Source: an uncultured Bacteroidota bacterium | GTDB taxonomy: Bacteria > Bacteroidota > Bacteroidia > Chitinophagales > Chitinophagaceae | Reading direction: 5' to 3' | Assembly: GCA_903904855.1 (NCBI GenBank) | Contig: CAIVEH010000173.1 | Location: forward strand, 1-34,911 | DNA: 34,911 nt | Part shown: one piece after another, positions 16,373-24,247 of the stretch | Numbering within the stretch: position 1 is the first letter of the stretch | Layout: every line of letters starts with the position of its first letter | The notes under the pieces: generated by a model | Databases searched by the model: none | Seen by the model: the letters and a program-made list of their open reading frames with translations, nothing else | What the model was told of the DNA's origin: nothing | Made by a program: the position numbers and the translations under genes

Positions 16373-17275
16373 ATGTTCCAGTCAAAAAAACTATGGTTAA
16401 TACCACTATTGTGCCTTGCGGCCTGCAGCGGCGGCGAGTATAAGAATGCAGAAAGTTATAGCGCAGGGGCGCCTGCTGCTGCGTCGGCAGGCCGGTCTGA
16501 TACATTGCCGGAGGCGAAATCCTTACCACTTAATTCCAGCAGCCGGAAAGTGATACATACAGTTGATTTTAATTGCAAAGTTGAGAACGTATTCGTTGCT
16601 GTAAACAAACTGGAAAACCTTGTCAAATCAACAGGAGGAATTGTACAGGAAAGCCATATAGGAAACAGAGAAAATGACAGCCGGGTTATTTACTACAAAC
16701 CAGATTCGCTGAGGAAAATGGTAGTCTATACCACAACTGCCACATTAACATTACGGATTCCGGCAGCTGTGCTCGATTCAGTTATTAATGTGATCCCCTC
16801 TCTCTCCTGCTTTATCGATTCCCGCACAATCAAGCAAAGCGATGTTACATGGAAGTACCTTGCAAATGAATTGAAGAACAACACTGGAAATACAAATACA
16901 ACAACAAAAAAGGCGCTTGCCCTGGCAAGAAAAAGCAAGGAACCGATTGAAGTTCAAAAGTTTGAGGATGAAAAAGAAGAGCAAAAAACTGACCGGAAAA
17001 TCGAAAACCTTAACCTGTTGGATGATGTCAATTATCCAACACTGACGGTAGTATTTACACAACCTGAACAGGTTTTTGTTCAGACAATTGTAAATGCCTC
17101 TGTACTTACTAGTGAACCATTTTCTTCCAGGTTCAAAGTGGCATTGAGCAACGGTTGGGATGGGATAGGTGTTTGCCTTGTAGGCTTAGTAAACATCTGG
17201 CCATTATGGTTGTTGATAATACCCATAATTTTCATTATCAGAAGATTCAAGCACCGCAAACAGGCTTTGAAATAA
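16373..17275 (+). CDS. DUF4349 domain lipoprotein
   Basis: A 300-residue membrane lipoprotein. The signal sequence ends in a lipobox LAAC (Cys about residue 18) followed by SGGE, so the protein is lipid-anchored. A DUF4349 domain follows, with VIHTVDFNCKVENVFVAVNKLENLVKSTGG near residue 60 and a coiled-coil middle (AKKSKEPIEV-like region to about 210). One C-terminal membrane helix (WPLWLLIIPIIFIIRRF) with a basic tail closes it. DUF4349 function is unknown; the layout suggests a sensor or scaffold spanning the periplasm. It is convergent with the T9SS gene and shares a hairpin terminator with it. No longer stretch is quoted because the family is defined only by overall pattern. Confidence 0.87.
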   Translation: MFQSKKLWLIPLLCLAACSGGEYKNAESYSAGAPAAASAGRSDTLPEAKSLPLNSSSRKVIHTVDFNCKVENVFVAVNKLENLVKSTGGIVQESHIGNRENDSRVIYYKPDSLRKMVVYTTTATLTLRIPAAVLDSVINVIPSLSCFIDSRTIKQSDVTWKYLANELKNNTGNTNTTTKKALALARKSKEPIEVQKFEDEKEEQKTDRKIENLNLLDDVNYPTLTVVFTQPEQVFVQTIVNASVLTSEPFSSRFKVALSNGWDGIGVCLVGLVNIWPLWLLIIPIIFIIRRFKHRKQALK

Positions 17276-17281
17276 AATACA

Positions 17282-17311
17282 AACCCCGTGCCTGCTTACC
17301 GGCACGGGGTT
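17282..17311. terminator. Shared terminator between convergent genes
   Basis: AACCCCGTGCC (17282-17292) pairs perfectly with GGCACGGGGTT (17301-17311) over an 8-base loop. It lies six bases after the DUF4349 stop and 17 bases from the stop of the opposing gene. A/T-rich bases flank both sides, so it can serve both transcripts. Confidence 0.85.
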
Positions 17312-17328
17312 CGAATGGATTAATAAAT

Positions 17329-19944
17329 TTATTTACTGATGGTAACCTTTTTGGTTATTACACCATCTTCTGAAATAATACTAACCGTATAATTGCCCGG
17401 AATAAGGCTACCGGCTTTTACCTGGATTTTATTATTACTGATTTTACTGAATTCCCGGTTGTATACAATCCGGCCATCAATATCCGCCAACTTAATAGTT
17501 ATCGGTTTATTAACAGGGTTTGTAAAAACTACTTCAAATTCACCATTACTTGGATTTGGGTTCAGACTAATTTCGTTTGCAAGGATATTCACAGGAGTGA
17601 CACCCGTAGGATCCTTTACATAAATCACATCTGAATAAGTGGAGCTACATCCAAAGTTATCCACAGTAAGTGTAACAGTCATAGCACCACCAGTTGGCCA
17701 TTGAACCGCCTGAGGGCCCGGTCCTGTACCAGGTGTTGCAATACCTGAGCCGAAATACCATGTATATACAGATCCCGCAGGCGCGCTTCCTGCAAATGTA
17801 AGCGTTACATTGGTATTGATAATGGTGTTGTGGGTAGCTGCGGTAAAGGTATCAACCGGAGTTCCGGGCGTGATTATTAATGTATCAGGCGAGCTGGATC
17901 CGCAGGCATTTATAGCAGTGCAGATTATTAAGGCCGTACCTGTGCCTACAGTAGCAGTAAACGATGATGTGGTGCTGGAGCCTGACCAACCCGTACCCAC
18001 AACAGACCATTCAAAACCTGATGTGCCTGTTGCAGTAAATGTTGCAGTAGTACTGCCGGTACAAGGCGGTGAATATACACCAATAGACGGAGTTGAAGGG
18101 GCCACCAGAGGAGAAACAGTGAAGGTATTGGATTCACCTTCCCCACAGGCATTATAGGCAAGAACTACTATTGTTCCTGTGCCTGAACCAGCAGTTACAT
18201 TAAGAGTTGTAGTAGTACCAGATCCTGTCCATCCGCCACCAGCTATATACCATTGGTAAGATGTAGCTCCGGGTATAGAATCAATAATGAAATTGGTAGT
18301 ATCTCCAGCACAAGCTGAGCCTGAATAAATAAGGGTAGGTGCCTTAGGTTTAGGGCAGAACTGGTAATTGGCCCACCATATATCCCAGTTGGCTACAGTG
18401 CCTGCACTCGCAGCCTCCTGTACTGTCCAGAAATCCATATTATTCCTAGGGTCAACACAGGTATTCGAATAATCGCCCCAGCGGTCAGTACCGCCGAAAG
18501 TCGTGTAATACTGAGTCTGCCCATGCCTGAAAATATGTGGCGGCCTGATAGAATCGGCAGGGTCTGTATGTAAATGCAAGGCATATGCCGCACTTGGATA
18601 TAGCGTACGATTCAAATAGCCACAGCCTATAAGTGCATCATCACTGTCATTTACAGCAATAGATGAATAATCGAAGAAAGTAGGTGTTACTGGGTCGTCT
18701 ATCATTCCGATTTGTAACGGATTGCCGGTAGTATCTATTTGCCACCACATGATGGACGAACGTGAGGCGGTGCCGGGAGATGGCAGAAATACAGTATGGG
18801 AGCACCATAGTTTATGGTTACGGCAAATAAGACTGGTAAACCTGTCATCTCCTGTCTGTACTTTATTGGTAGTGCCCAGCTGTGTAGCAAAATCGGCGCC
18901 TCCACCAGGACCGTTTCCATGCCAATGCTGGGTAGTTGTGGGATAGCTTACTGAAGTCATTACCGGACTACCAACCGGACCTGAAATCTTCCATAACCTT
19001 AACTGTCCGGCATTACCTGACCAGCTCTCTATGGCATACATATTTGGTTCTGCCGGATCAAAAGTCTGAGCAGGACAAATACTGAATGATGTAGGTTTAT
19101 TGAAACGGGTAAAAGGAGCTCCGCTGCCTGTCATGATACTCACATAGTCGAAAGCAAATACGGATGCGCCTGAAGCACCTCCTGATACATTCGGAAACAT
19201 ATTGCCGTTAACCACTATCCATTTGCTGTTAAAACCAACATTCGGATAATCAAGCCATGAGGCACCGGTGGGATCAACTGGCACTGCATAGAGATACCAA
19301 TCACCCGTTGGATCACTTGTTTTGGATGCCCCGATCATGATCGTGGAATTGTCATCGGCTGGTGCAGCAAGTACATCGGTTACGAAAATCCAGCGTTTGT
19401 AAAATGGATCGTAATGGATTCGCGGATCGGTTGTGAAAATGCCAGGAACAGATGGCATTACAGATGACCAGAATGATGCAAGCCCTATAGATGAAACGAA
19501 GCCGCCTGCCCTTGTACGTATGGTAATTCCACTGTTGATAGCTGTAATACAATATTGCGAATCGATGGCCCCGTGGGTATCAGGTGGGATTATACTTCCC
19601 GGACTGGATGCACCCAGAAATGTATCAACAGGAGGAAGAGATACAGGAAGCAATGGTCCTCCATGAGCAGGACTCATAAATGTAGTTCCGGGTACCCGTG
19701 GAAACATACGAATGTCAGATGTAGCATCAGGATGCGTTGGTTTTTCCTCTTCAGCATCTGCTTCTTCCACTGGTTTGCGTTTTACAAGGGGTTCTGGGTG
19801 TGCTTTGTAGTAGTTGGCCAGTTGAGTAAAGTTGACAACAGACTTCTTGATTTCACGTCCTGTAGAGGTTGATTGTGCTACAGAAAATGTTTCAGAAAAC
19901 AATATAACAGCAAGGACGAGTATGCCCAGCCTGTATTTCTTCAT
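17329..19944 (-). CDS. T9SS-exported protein with PKD/Ig-like repeats
   Basis: An 871-residue secreted protein. The signal peptide MKKYRLGILVLAVILFSETF is followed by a propeptide-like region. A large domain (about 90-535) contains SIIPPDTHGAIDSQYCITAI and reads like a beta-propeller or surface-protein module of unknown role. Three Ig/PKD-like repeats follow (about 540-790), with the recurring pattern of a Trp residue and GSGT/GTGT turns. The last 80 residues match a type A T9SS sorting domain: SLNPNPSNGEFEV, then GNYTVSIISEDGVITKKVTISK-type ending with a terminal KVTISK. It would cross the outer membrane by type IX secretion and be anchored or released. The substrate is unknown. Confidence 0.88.
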   Translation of the reverse strand: MKKYRLGILVLAVILFSETFSVAQSTSTGREIKKSVVNFTQLANYYKAHPEPLVKRKPVEEADAEEEKPTHPDATSDIRMFPRVPGTTFMSPAHGGPLLPVSLPPVDTFLGASSPGSIIPPDTHGAIDSQYCITAINSGITIRTRAGGFVSSIGLASFWSSVMPSVPGIFTTDPRIHYDPFYKRWIFVTDVLAAPADDNSTIMIGASKTSDPTGDWYLYAVPVDPTGASWLDYPNVGFNSKWIVVNGNMFPNVSGGASGASVFAFDYVSIMTGSGAPFTRFNKPTSFSICPAQTFDPAEPNMYAIESWSGNAGQLRLWKISGPVGSPVMTSVSYPTTTQHWHGNGPGGGADFATQLGTTNKVQTGDDRFTSLICRNHKLWCSHTVFLPSPGTASRSSIMWWQIDTTGNPLQIGMIDDPVTPTFFDYSSIAVNDSDDALIGCGYLNRTLYPSAAYALHLHTDPADSIRPPHIFRHGQTQYYTTFGGTDRWGDYSNTCVDPRNNMDFWTVQEAASAGTVANWDIWWANYQFCPKPKAPTLIYSGSACAGDTTNFIIDSIPGATSYQWYIAGGGWTGSGTTTTLNVTAGSGTGTIVVLAYNACGEGESNTFTVSPLVAPSTPSIGVYSPPCTGSTTATFTATGTSGFEWSVVGTGWSGSSTTSSFTATVGTGTALIICTAINACGSSSPDTLIITPGTPVDTFTAATHNTIINTNVTLTFAGSAPAGSVYTWYFGSGIATPGTGPGPQAVQWPTGGAMTVTLTVDNFGCSSTYSDVIYVKDPTGVTPVNILANEISLNPNPSNGEFEVVFTNPVNKPITIKLADIDGRIVYNREFSKISNNKIQVKAGSLIPGNYTVSIISEDGVITKKVTISK

Positions 19945-20215
19945 AATTAAATAATTTGGTTAAAGATAGACAAAATAGCAATTAGACGTAACGCTTAATT
20001 AACAATACTGTAAACCGGTTCAAATTAATGCTACAAATAAGTATGCATAACAAATGAAGGAATCATAAATAGTGAATCCAAGAAATGAATTTGCAGATTT
20101 TCACCAATTGTATTCCATTATGCCGAACTTTGCAGTTGCAAACTCTGAAATCTTTTATTATTCAAGCCATATAATTGCTTTGACATTTTCATCAAGTACT
20201 TTAATCGGGACGCAA

Positions 20216-21022
20216 ATGAAAGAGGATAGATTAAATAAGCTGGTTAAAAACCAGATTGATGATGCAGAAGAGGCTGCAAAAAAGATTGGACCTGATTTTG
20301 AAAAAGAAGATATTCACGAGTTCAGGGTTGCTGTAAAATCATTACGATCACTGATCAGGTTGTTGGATAGCTCAACAGGTAATGACACTTTTATACTCCC
20401 TTCAGATTTAATAGATATTTACCATACATCCGGCATCATACGTGATGCGCAGCTTGAGCATGTAAAGATAAGCCATATGGACCTTGACTTACCAGGTTAC
20501 TGTAATCATCTGGAGAAAATAATATCTAAACATAAAAAGAGCTGGGAAAAATGTTATTCAAAAAAAATATTCAGCCATCTGGAATCTTACTGGTCTGAAG
20601 CTAAGCCTATTGTACTAACAGAAGCAGTCGTTGAGCAATTCATAGCTGGAAAACTGGCTTCAATTACACGGATCAGTAAATCAGTTTCGCCAAGCGATGA
20701 AGAACTTCACGGCATCCGCAAACAACTGAAAGACATTTTTTATGTACTGAAAATTGTGCCAGGGAATTTGATATCTGCATTCAATACTGCCAAACAAGTG
20801 GAGATATCAGAATTAAAATGGATTACTGATCTGATCGGCGCCTACAATGATGACAGGATTTTTATGGAGCACATAAAGTCATATTCTCAAGAATTACTTA
20901 AACCAGCAGACTCTATGACAATAGATAATATAACTACAGAGATGGCCAGACAACTGACGAAACGGAAAAAAGAAATTTGCGACCAGGTCAATAAATACAT
21001 TAGTTCTCAGGATTGGGGTTAA
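20216..21022 (+). CDS. CHAD domain protein
   Basis: A 268-residue all-helical protein with a CHAD domain, a family that binds inorganic polyphosphate through basic surfaces. The signature is at the N terminus, EDIHEFRVAVKSLRSLIRLL (from about residue 32), and again in the second half, ELHGIRKQLKDIFYVLKIV. These are the two halves of the tandem helical fold with conserved His, Arg and Lys. I start at the ATG at 20216; the open frame reaches an ATG at 20072, but those 48 residues do not look like CHAD. No polyphosphate kinase or CYTH phosphatase is adjacent, so this is a stand-alone copy. Confidence 0.83.
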   Translation: MKEDRLNKLVKNQIDDAEEAAKKIGPDFEKEDIHEFRVAVKSLRSLIRLLDSSTGNDTFILPSDLIDIYHTSGIIRDAQLEHVKISHMDLDLPGYCNHLEKIISKHKKSWEKCYSKKIFSHLESYWSEAKPIVLTEAVVEQFIAGKLASITRISKSVSPSDEELHGIRKQLKDIFYVLKIVPGNLISAFNTAKQVEISELKWITDLIGAYNDDRIFMEHIKSYSQELLKPADSMTIDNITTEMARQLTKRKKEICDQVNKYISSQDWG

Positions 21023-21132
21023 GTATAAGAAAAGCCGCTTCTACGACCAAATATATTGTATCATTATTATATCAACCTTTACCAATTTCAGTAATAGCTA
21101 ACCTTCCCTTTCTTTAAGAAATTGAGTCTTTT

Positions 21133-21207
21133 CTAGAATGTAACCTGTGTTTGCCTCAACGTTAGATAATAGCCTTCTTTTGAACTCCGGTAATCCTATT
21201 CAACTGA
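21133..21207 (-). pseudogene. Remnant of a second fic gene
   Basis: Read on the minus strand, these 75 bases give SVE, a stop, then DYRSSKEGYYLTLRQTQVTF and another stop. The intact Fic protein at 22934 has SMEAVIEQSKEGYYLTLRQTQVT in the same register. Over the 14 codons from K to T (21139-21180) the peptides are identical and the five base differences are all synonymous. Outside this stretch I find no further homology. It is the decayed end of a separate Fic gene, not a new gene. Confidence 0.85.
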
Positions 21208-21231
21208 TTTGCATACTATATCAGATTGCCC

Positions 21232-21858
21232 TCATAAATGCCATTCAGGCTGCCACCTGCTCAGAAGATCATCCTTCATTCGGATTATAAGGCCGTCATT
21301 ATATTTCTTGTTGAGTACGCCAGGTTTAAAGCGTGGACTTACTGTAGGGCTCTTCAGTTTTCGTTCATGTATATTATTCTGGCTGCAATAGTAGGCTACC
21401 GGATTCCATAAGTGCCTCCAATAGGTTTCTGTTATTTCCCTGGTGAGGTATACATTTTCAATAGTGGGATGAAGTTGAAGCAGTTTCACAACATTGACAT
21501 AAGCAAAGTCTTCGAAATTATGAATTATTGCATTGTCGGCATAAACGGCAAGCGCCTTTACATGTTCCCGATTATTGGGGTCGGCATCATCTATCGAACT
21601 AATCAGGTCTGTAATAGCAATCTGATTATTATGACAAAAAAGTTTCCATTCAGCAGGTGTGGCATTGATCAAAGATTGCTCCCCATACAACCGGGGTAAA
21701 ACATCCCAGAAATAATTGTTTGCAGTTCGTCCGTGAAACCACTCTGCCGGATTATTTACAGGCCATTCAGGGTTGAAAGTACCTACAATCAAGGTTTTGG
21801 GTTCGAAATCAATTCGGCCAAGGTTCAGGTAACTTTTAAATTTATGGTCGCACGGCAT
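21232..21858 (-). CDS. Uracil-DNA glycosylase-superfamily-like protein
   Basis: A 208-residue soluble protein. The N-terminal part resembles the uracil-DNA glycosylase fold: TLIVGTFNPEWP at about residues 22-33 (the water-activating loop region), then WFHGRTANNYFWDVLPRLYG near 40-59, matching the G/T-mismatch and hypoxanthine-DNA glycosylase pattern in which N..FW stacks on the base. A later AITDLISS corresponds to the next strand. The ending KPGVLNKKYNDGLIIRMKDD differs from known glycosylases. Enzyme activity is therefore only possible. The gene is close to the Fic remnant and the broken TPR gene in a decaying stretch. Confidence 0.6.
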   Translation of the reverse strand: MPCDHKFKSYLNLGRIDFEPKTLIVGTFNPEWPVNNPAEWFHGRTANNYFWDVLPRLYGEQSLINATPAEWKLFCHNNQIAITDLISSIDDADPNNREHVKALAVYADNAIIHNFEDFAYVNVVKLLQLHPTIENVYLTREITETYWRHLWNPVAYYCSQNNIHERKLKSPTVSPRFKPGVLNKKYNDGLIIRMKDDLLSRWQPEWHL

Positions 21859-21952
21859 AATTAAATTGATGACTAACTACAAATTCTTGAAACTATAAAA
21901 CTGTAAAGTTAGATATATGCGGTCCTATTTCGCGCTGCTGGAGATGCCGATT

Positions 21953-22791
21953 TTATTTCTTTTTATGCGTTGCATACTCTTTTTTAAATCTTTCATACAT
22001 TGGCCCGTATTTGGGTTCGAGCTTAATAGATTGTGCAAAGTCTTTTTTAGCGCCTTCATGGTCGTTTAATATTTCTTTGGCCATACCTCGGCTATAATAT
22101 GCGCTGGCATATTTGGGCACTAATTTTATCGCCTTGTCAAAATCAGCTATTGCACCCCTGATATCTTCCGTTCTGCATTTTAAAATACCCCGATTATACC
22201 ATGATTTGCCAATTGTGGCATCCAAACCAATGGCTTTGTTGTAGTTGATCATGGCATTTTTGTAGTCTTCCAATTCTGTCTGAACATTGGCTATACCTAA
22301 CCAGGCTTCCATAATTGTTGAGTCCAGCTCTACCGCTTTTATGTATTCTTTCAGCGCAGTTGCATAGTTGTGTTTCCAGAAGTGTATGTTGCCTCTGTTA
22401 TTGTAGGGCTTGCTTAGTTCGGGTCAATTGCTATAGCCAACTCATAATCAGCCAATGCTGCAACTGTATCGCCAAGGCATACTTTGACCATGCCACGACC
22501 TGCAATGGCCAGTGCATTTCTGGTGTTGAAATGTGTTATAGAATCATAATCAGCGAGTGCACCTTTGCAATCAGCCAGGCGGTAGCGCGCGGCGCCCCTG
22601 TTCAGGTAGGCGTCTTCATAACCAGGCTTCAGATTGATAGCCTGAGTATAGTAAGTAATGGCAAGCTGGTAATATTTTAAAGCTGACGCAGTCAACCCTT
22701 TGTTATAAAACTCTTCGGCAGACTGGCAATAAGCGTTGAGCGGGAGGAGGAAGCAAAGAAGGAGGAAGAAGTACAACTGGAGTTTGTTCAT
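21953..22791 (-). pseudogene. Frameshifted TPR-repeat exported protein
   Basis: Two open frames on the minus strand join into one TPR protein. The first (22791 to 22414) has a signal peptide MNKLQLYFFLLLCFLLPLNA and TPR units, ending AIAIDPN and a stop. The second frame continues at once with SKPYNNRGNIHFWKHNYATA, then ALKEYIKAVELDSTIMEAWL and further TPRs to TYKKK-like ending ATHKKK. Its codons overlap the stop by one base, so a single missing base near 22414-22419 explains the break. Adding one base would give exactly 280 codons (279 residues) with about six TPRs. It is either a sequencing error or a recent frameshift. TPR proteins act as protein-protein scaffolds; partners are unknown. Confidence 0.85.
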
Positions 22792-22933
22792 AATGAGTTA
22801 ATTCATTTATGTGGATGCAAAAGTAGGTAATAGGATTAAGCCATTTAGTGAGAAGCATTCATTTTTGTTCTCTTTTCAGTTTATATTGGTAATGCACCTA
22901 TTATGGGTTTATAAGGAGGAATGATGTTTTTAC

Positions 22934-23992
22934 CTACAACGCTATTTTAAGACTATACCAAGTCCCTTTGCCAATTCCGTTTTTTTGTAAATGTTGTGCT
23001 GCAACCATCGCTTCCAGGTGTTTTTTTACTGTGTTTCGGTTAGCTTTCGTGAGGGTTACAATTTCGCTGTTGGTAATTCTTCCTCTCGATTTTATCAATT
23101 CTAAAATCTGCAAGGATAGTTCAGGTAATTGCCCAAAGAGAAGTTTTTCTTTCTCTAGTTTTACTTCCAGGCGATGCTTTTGCTGGCGCAGTGCCATCAG
23201 GAAAAAGAGGACCCAAGGCTGCCAGTCGGGAGACTTTGTTTTCAATGTTACCTGAGTTTGCCTCAGCGTTAAATAATAACCTTCTTTGCTCTGCTCAATT
23301 ACCGCTTCCATAGAACTATAGGGAACATATAAATAACCTGCCTTCAACAAAAATAAGGTAGTAAGCACTCTTGATAATCTGCCGTTGCCATCCTGAAACG
23401 GATGTATGGCAAGAAACTCAACAATAAAAATTGCTGTTATCAGAATGGGATGCAACTTTTTCTCTGAAAGATATTGCCTTGTCCAGTCTACAAGTTCAGC
23501 CATTCTTATTGGTGTTTCAAAAGGACTGCAAGTTTCAAATATAACTCCAAGACTTTTACCACTGGGGTCAAAAGCTTCAACCTGATTAGGCGATTTTTTA
23601 TACCTGCCTTTATGCCAGTTGTCTTTTTCGCTATACTGTAAAAGTTCAGAGTGAAGTTGCTGAATAGAATTTTCAGTAACCGGGATATGCTCATAGTTCT
23701 GATACACCCTATTCATCACCCCGGCATAACCAGCCACTTCCTGCTCATCGCGGGTCGAAAATTTTCTGATCTCCCGGTTGCCCAGCAATGTTTCAATTTC
23801 TCTATCTGTAAGTTTGCTGCCTTCGATACGGGTAGAGGAACCGATACTTTCAATGGTAGCTACTTTTTTCAGTGAGTTAAGTTGTTCGGGCGCCAATTGC
23901 CCCAAAGCCCGCCAGGCTCCTTTAAATTCATCTATTTCAGCTATCAGTGCCAATACATCCGGTGTAATCAGCAATGTTTTCAGATTAATCAT
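22934..23992 (-). CDS. Fic-domain AMPylase with C-terminal helix-turn-helix
   Basis: A 352-residue Fic protein that transfers AMP (or another nucleotide part) to protein hydroxyls. The N-terminal domain carries the inhibitory helix motif (S/T)xxxE(G/N), seen as SSTRIEG near residues 52-58, so activity is probably self-blocked by a Glu. The active-site motif HPFxDGNGR is HPFQDGNGRLSR (about 197-208). The C-terminal 60 residues form a winged helix-turn-helix (GRITNSEIVTLTKANRNTVK). No separate antitoxin is found, as expected for class II Fic enzymes. Four ATATCCATAAA repeats precede the start codon and may be its operator. A decayed paralog lies 1.7 kb downstream. Confidence 0.93.
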   Translation of the reverse strand: MINLKTLLITPDVLALIAEIDEFKGAWRALGQLAPEQLNSLKKVATIESIGSSTRIEGSKLTDREIETLLGNREIRKFSTRDEQEVAGYAGVMNRVYQNYEHIPVTENSIQQLHSELLQYSEKDNWHKGRYKKSPNQVEAFDPSGKSLGVIFETCSPFETPIRMAELVDWTRQYLSEKKLHPILITAIFIVEFLAIHPFQDGNGRLSRVLTTLFLLKAGYLYVPYSSMEAVIEQSKEGYYLTLRQTQVTLKTKSPDWQPWVLFFLMALRQQKHRLEVKLEKEKLLFGQLPELSLQILELIKSRGRITNSEIVTLTKANRNTVKKHLEAMVAAQHLQKNGIGKGTWYSLKIAL

Positions 23993-24066
23993 ATATCCAT
24001 AAAATTACCCACAAATATCCATAAAATGAGTGAATATCCATAAACTTAACCATAAATATCCATATT
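23993..24066. promoter_or_regulatory. Four spaced direct repeats upstream of fic
   Basis: ATATCCATAAA (first three copies) and ATATCCATATT occur at 23993, 24015, 24034 and 24056. The spacings of 22, 19 and 22 bases are close to two helical turns, so all copies face one side of the DNA. The first copy touches the fic start codon. This is typical of an operator bound cooperatively, possibly by the Fic protein's own helix-turn-helix. The remaining bases to 24247 hold no clear gene. Confidence 0.75.
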
Positions 24067-24247
24067 TTGTTTAATCGCTTCTGGTTTTTTGATTATTTAA
24101 AAGGGTTCAATCTTACAACACATACCGCTAATCTGGTAAAGTAGAACCCCTCTCTGAGGCCCAAAAGAAAGAATACGGGATCAAATAAAAATCAGTTACT
24201 ACCCTAGATGTCCCACACCTGAAAAAGATGTGCGACAACTGTACAAT

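Noticed and set aside
17301-17320. GGTTCGAAT resembling a tRNA T-loop
   Set aside because: It is part of the GC-rich terminator hairpin and no cloverleaf arms can be built around it.
22405-22425. Programmed ribosomal frameshifting in the TPR gene
   Set aside because: No slippery heptamer is present at the junction, so a simple mutation or error is more likely.
24132-24188. Short plus-strand frame ending in LSEAQKKEYGIK that looks like the end of a protein
   Set aside because: Only 18 codons, with a stop immediately before it, and no match I can name. It may be a gene remnant but cannot be supported.
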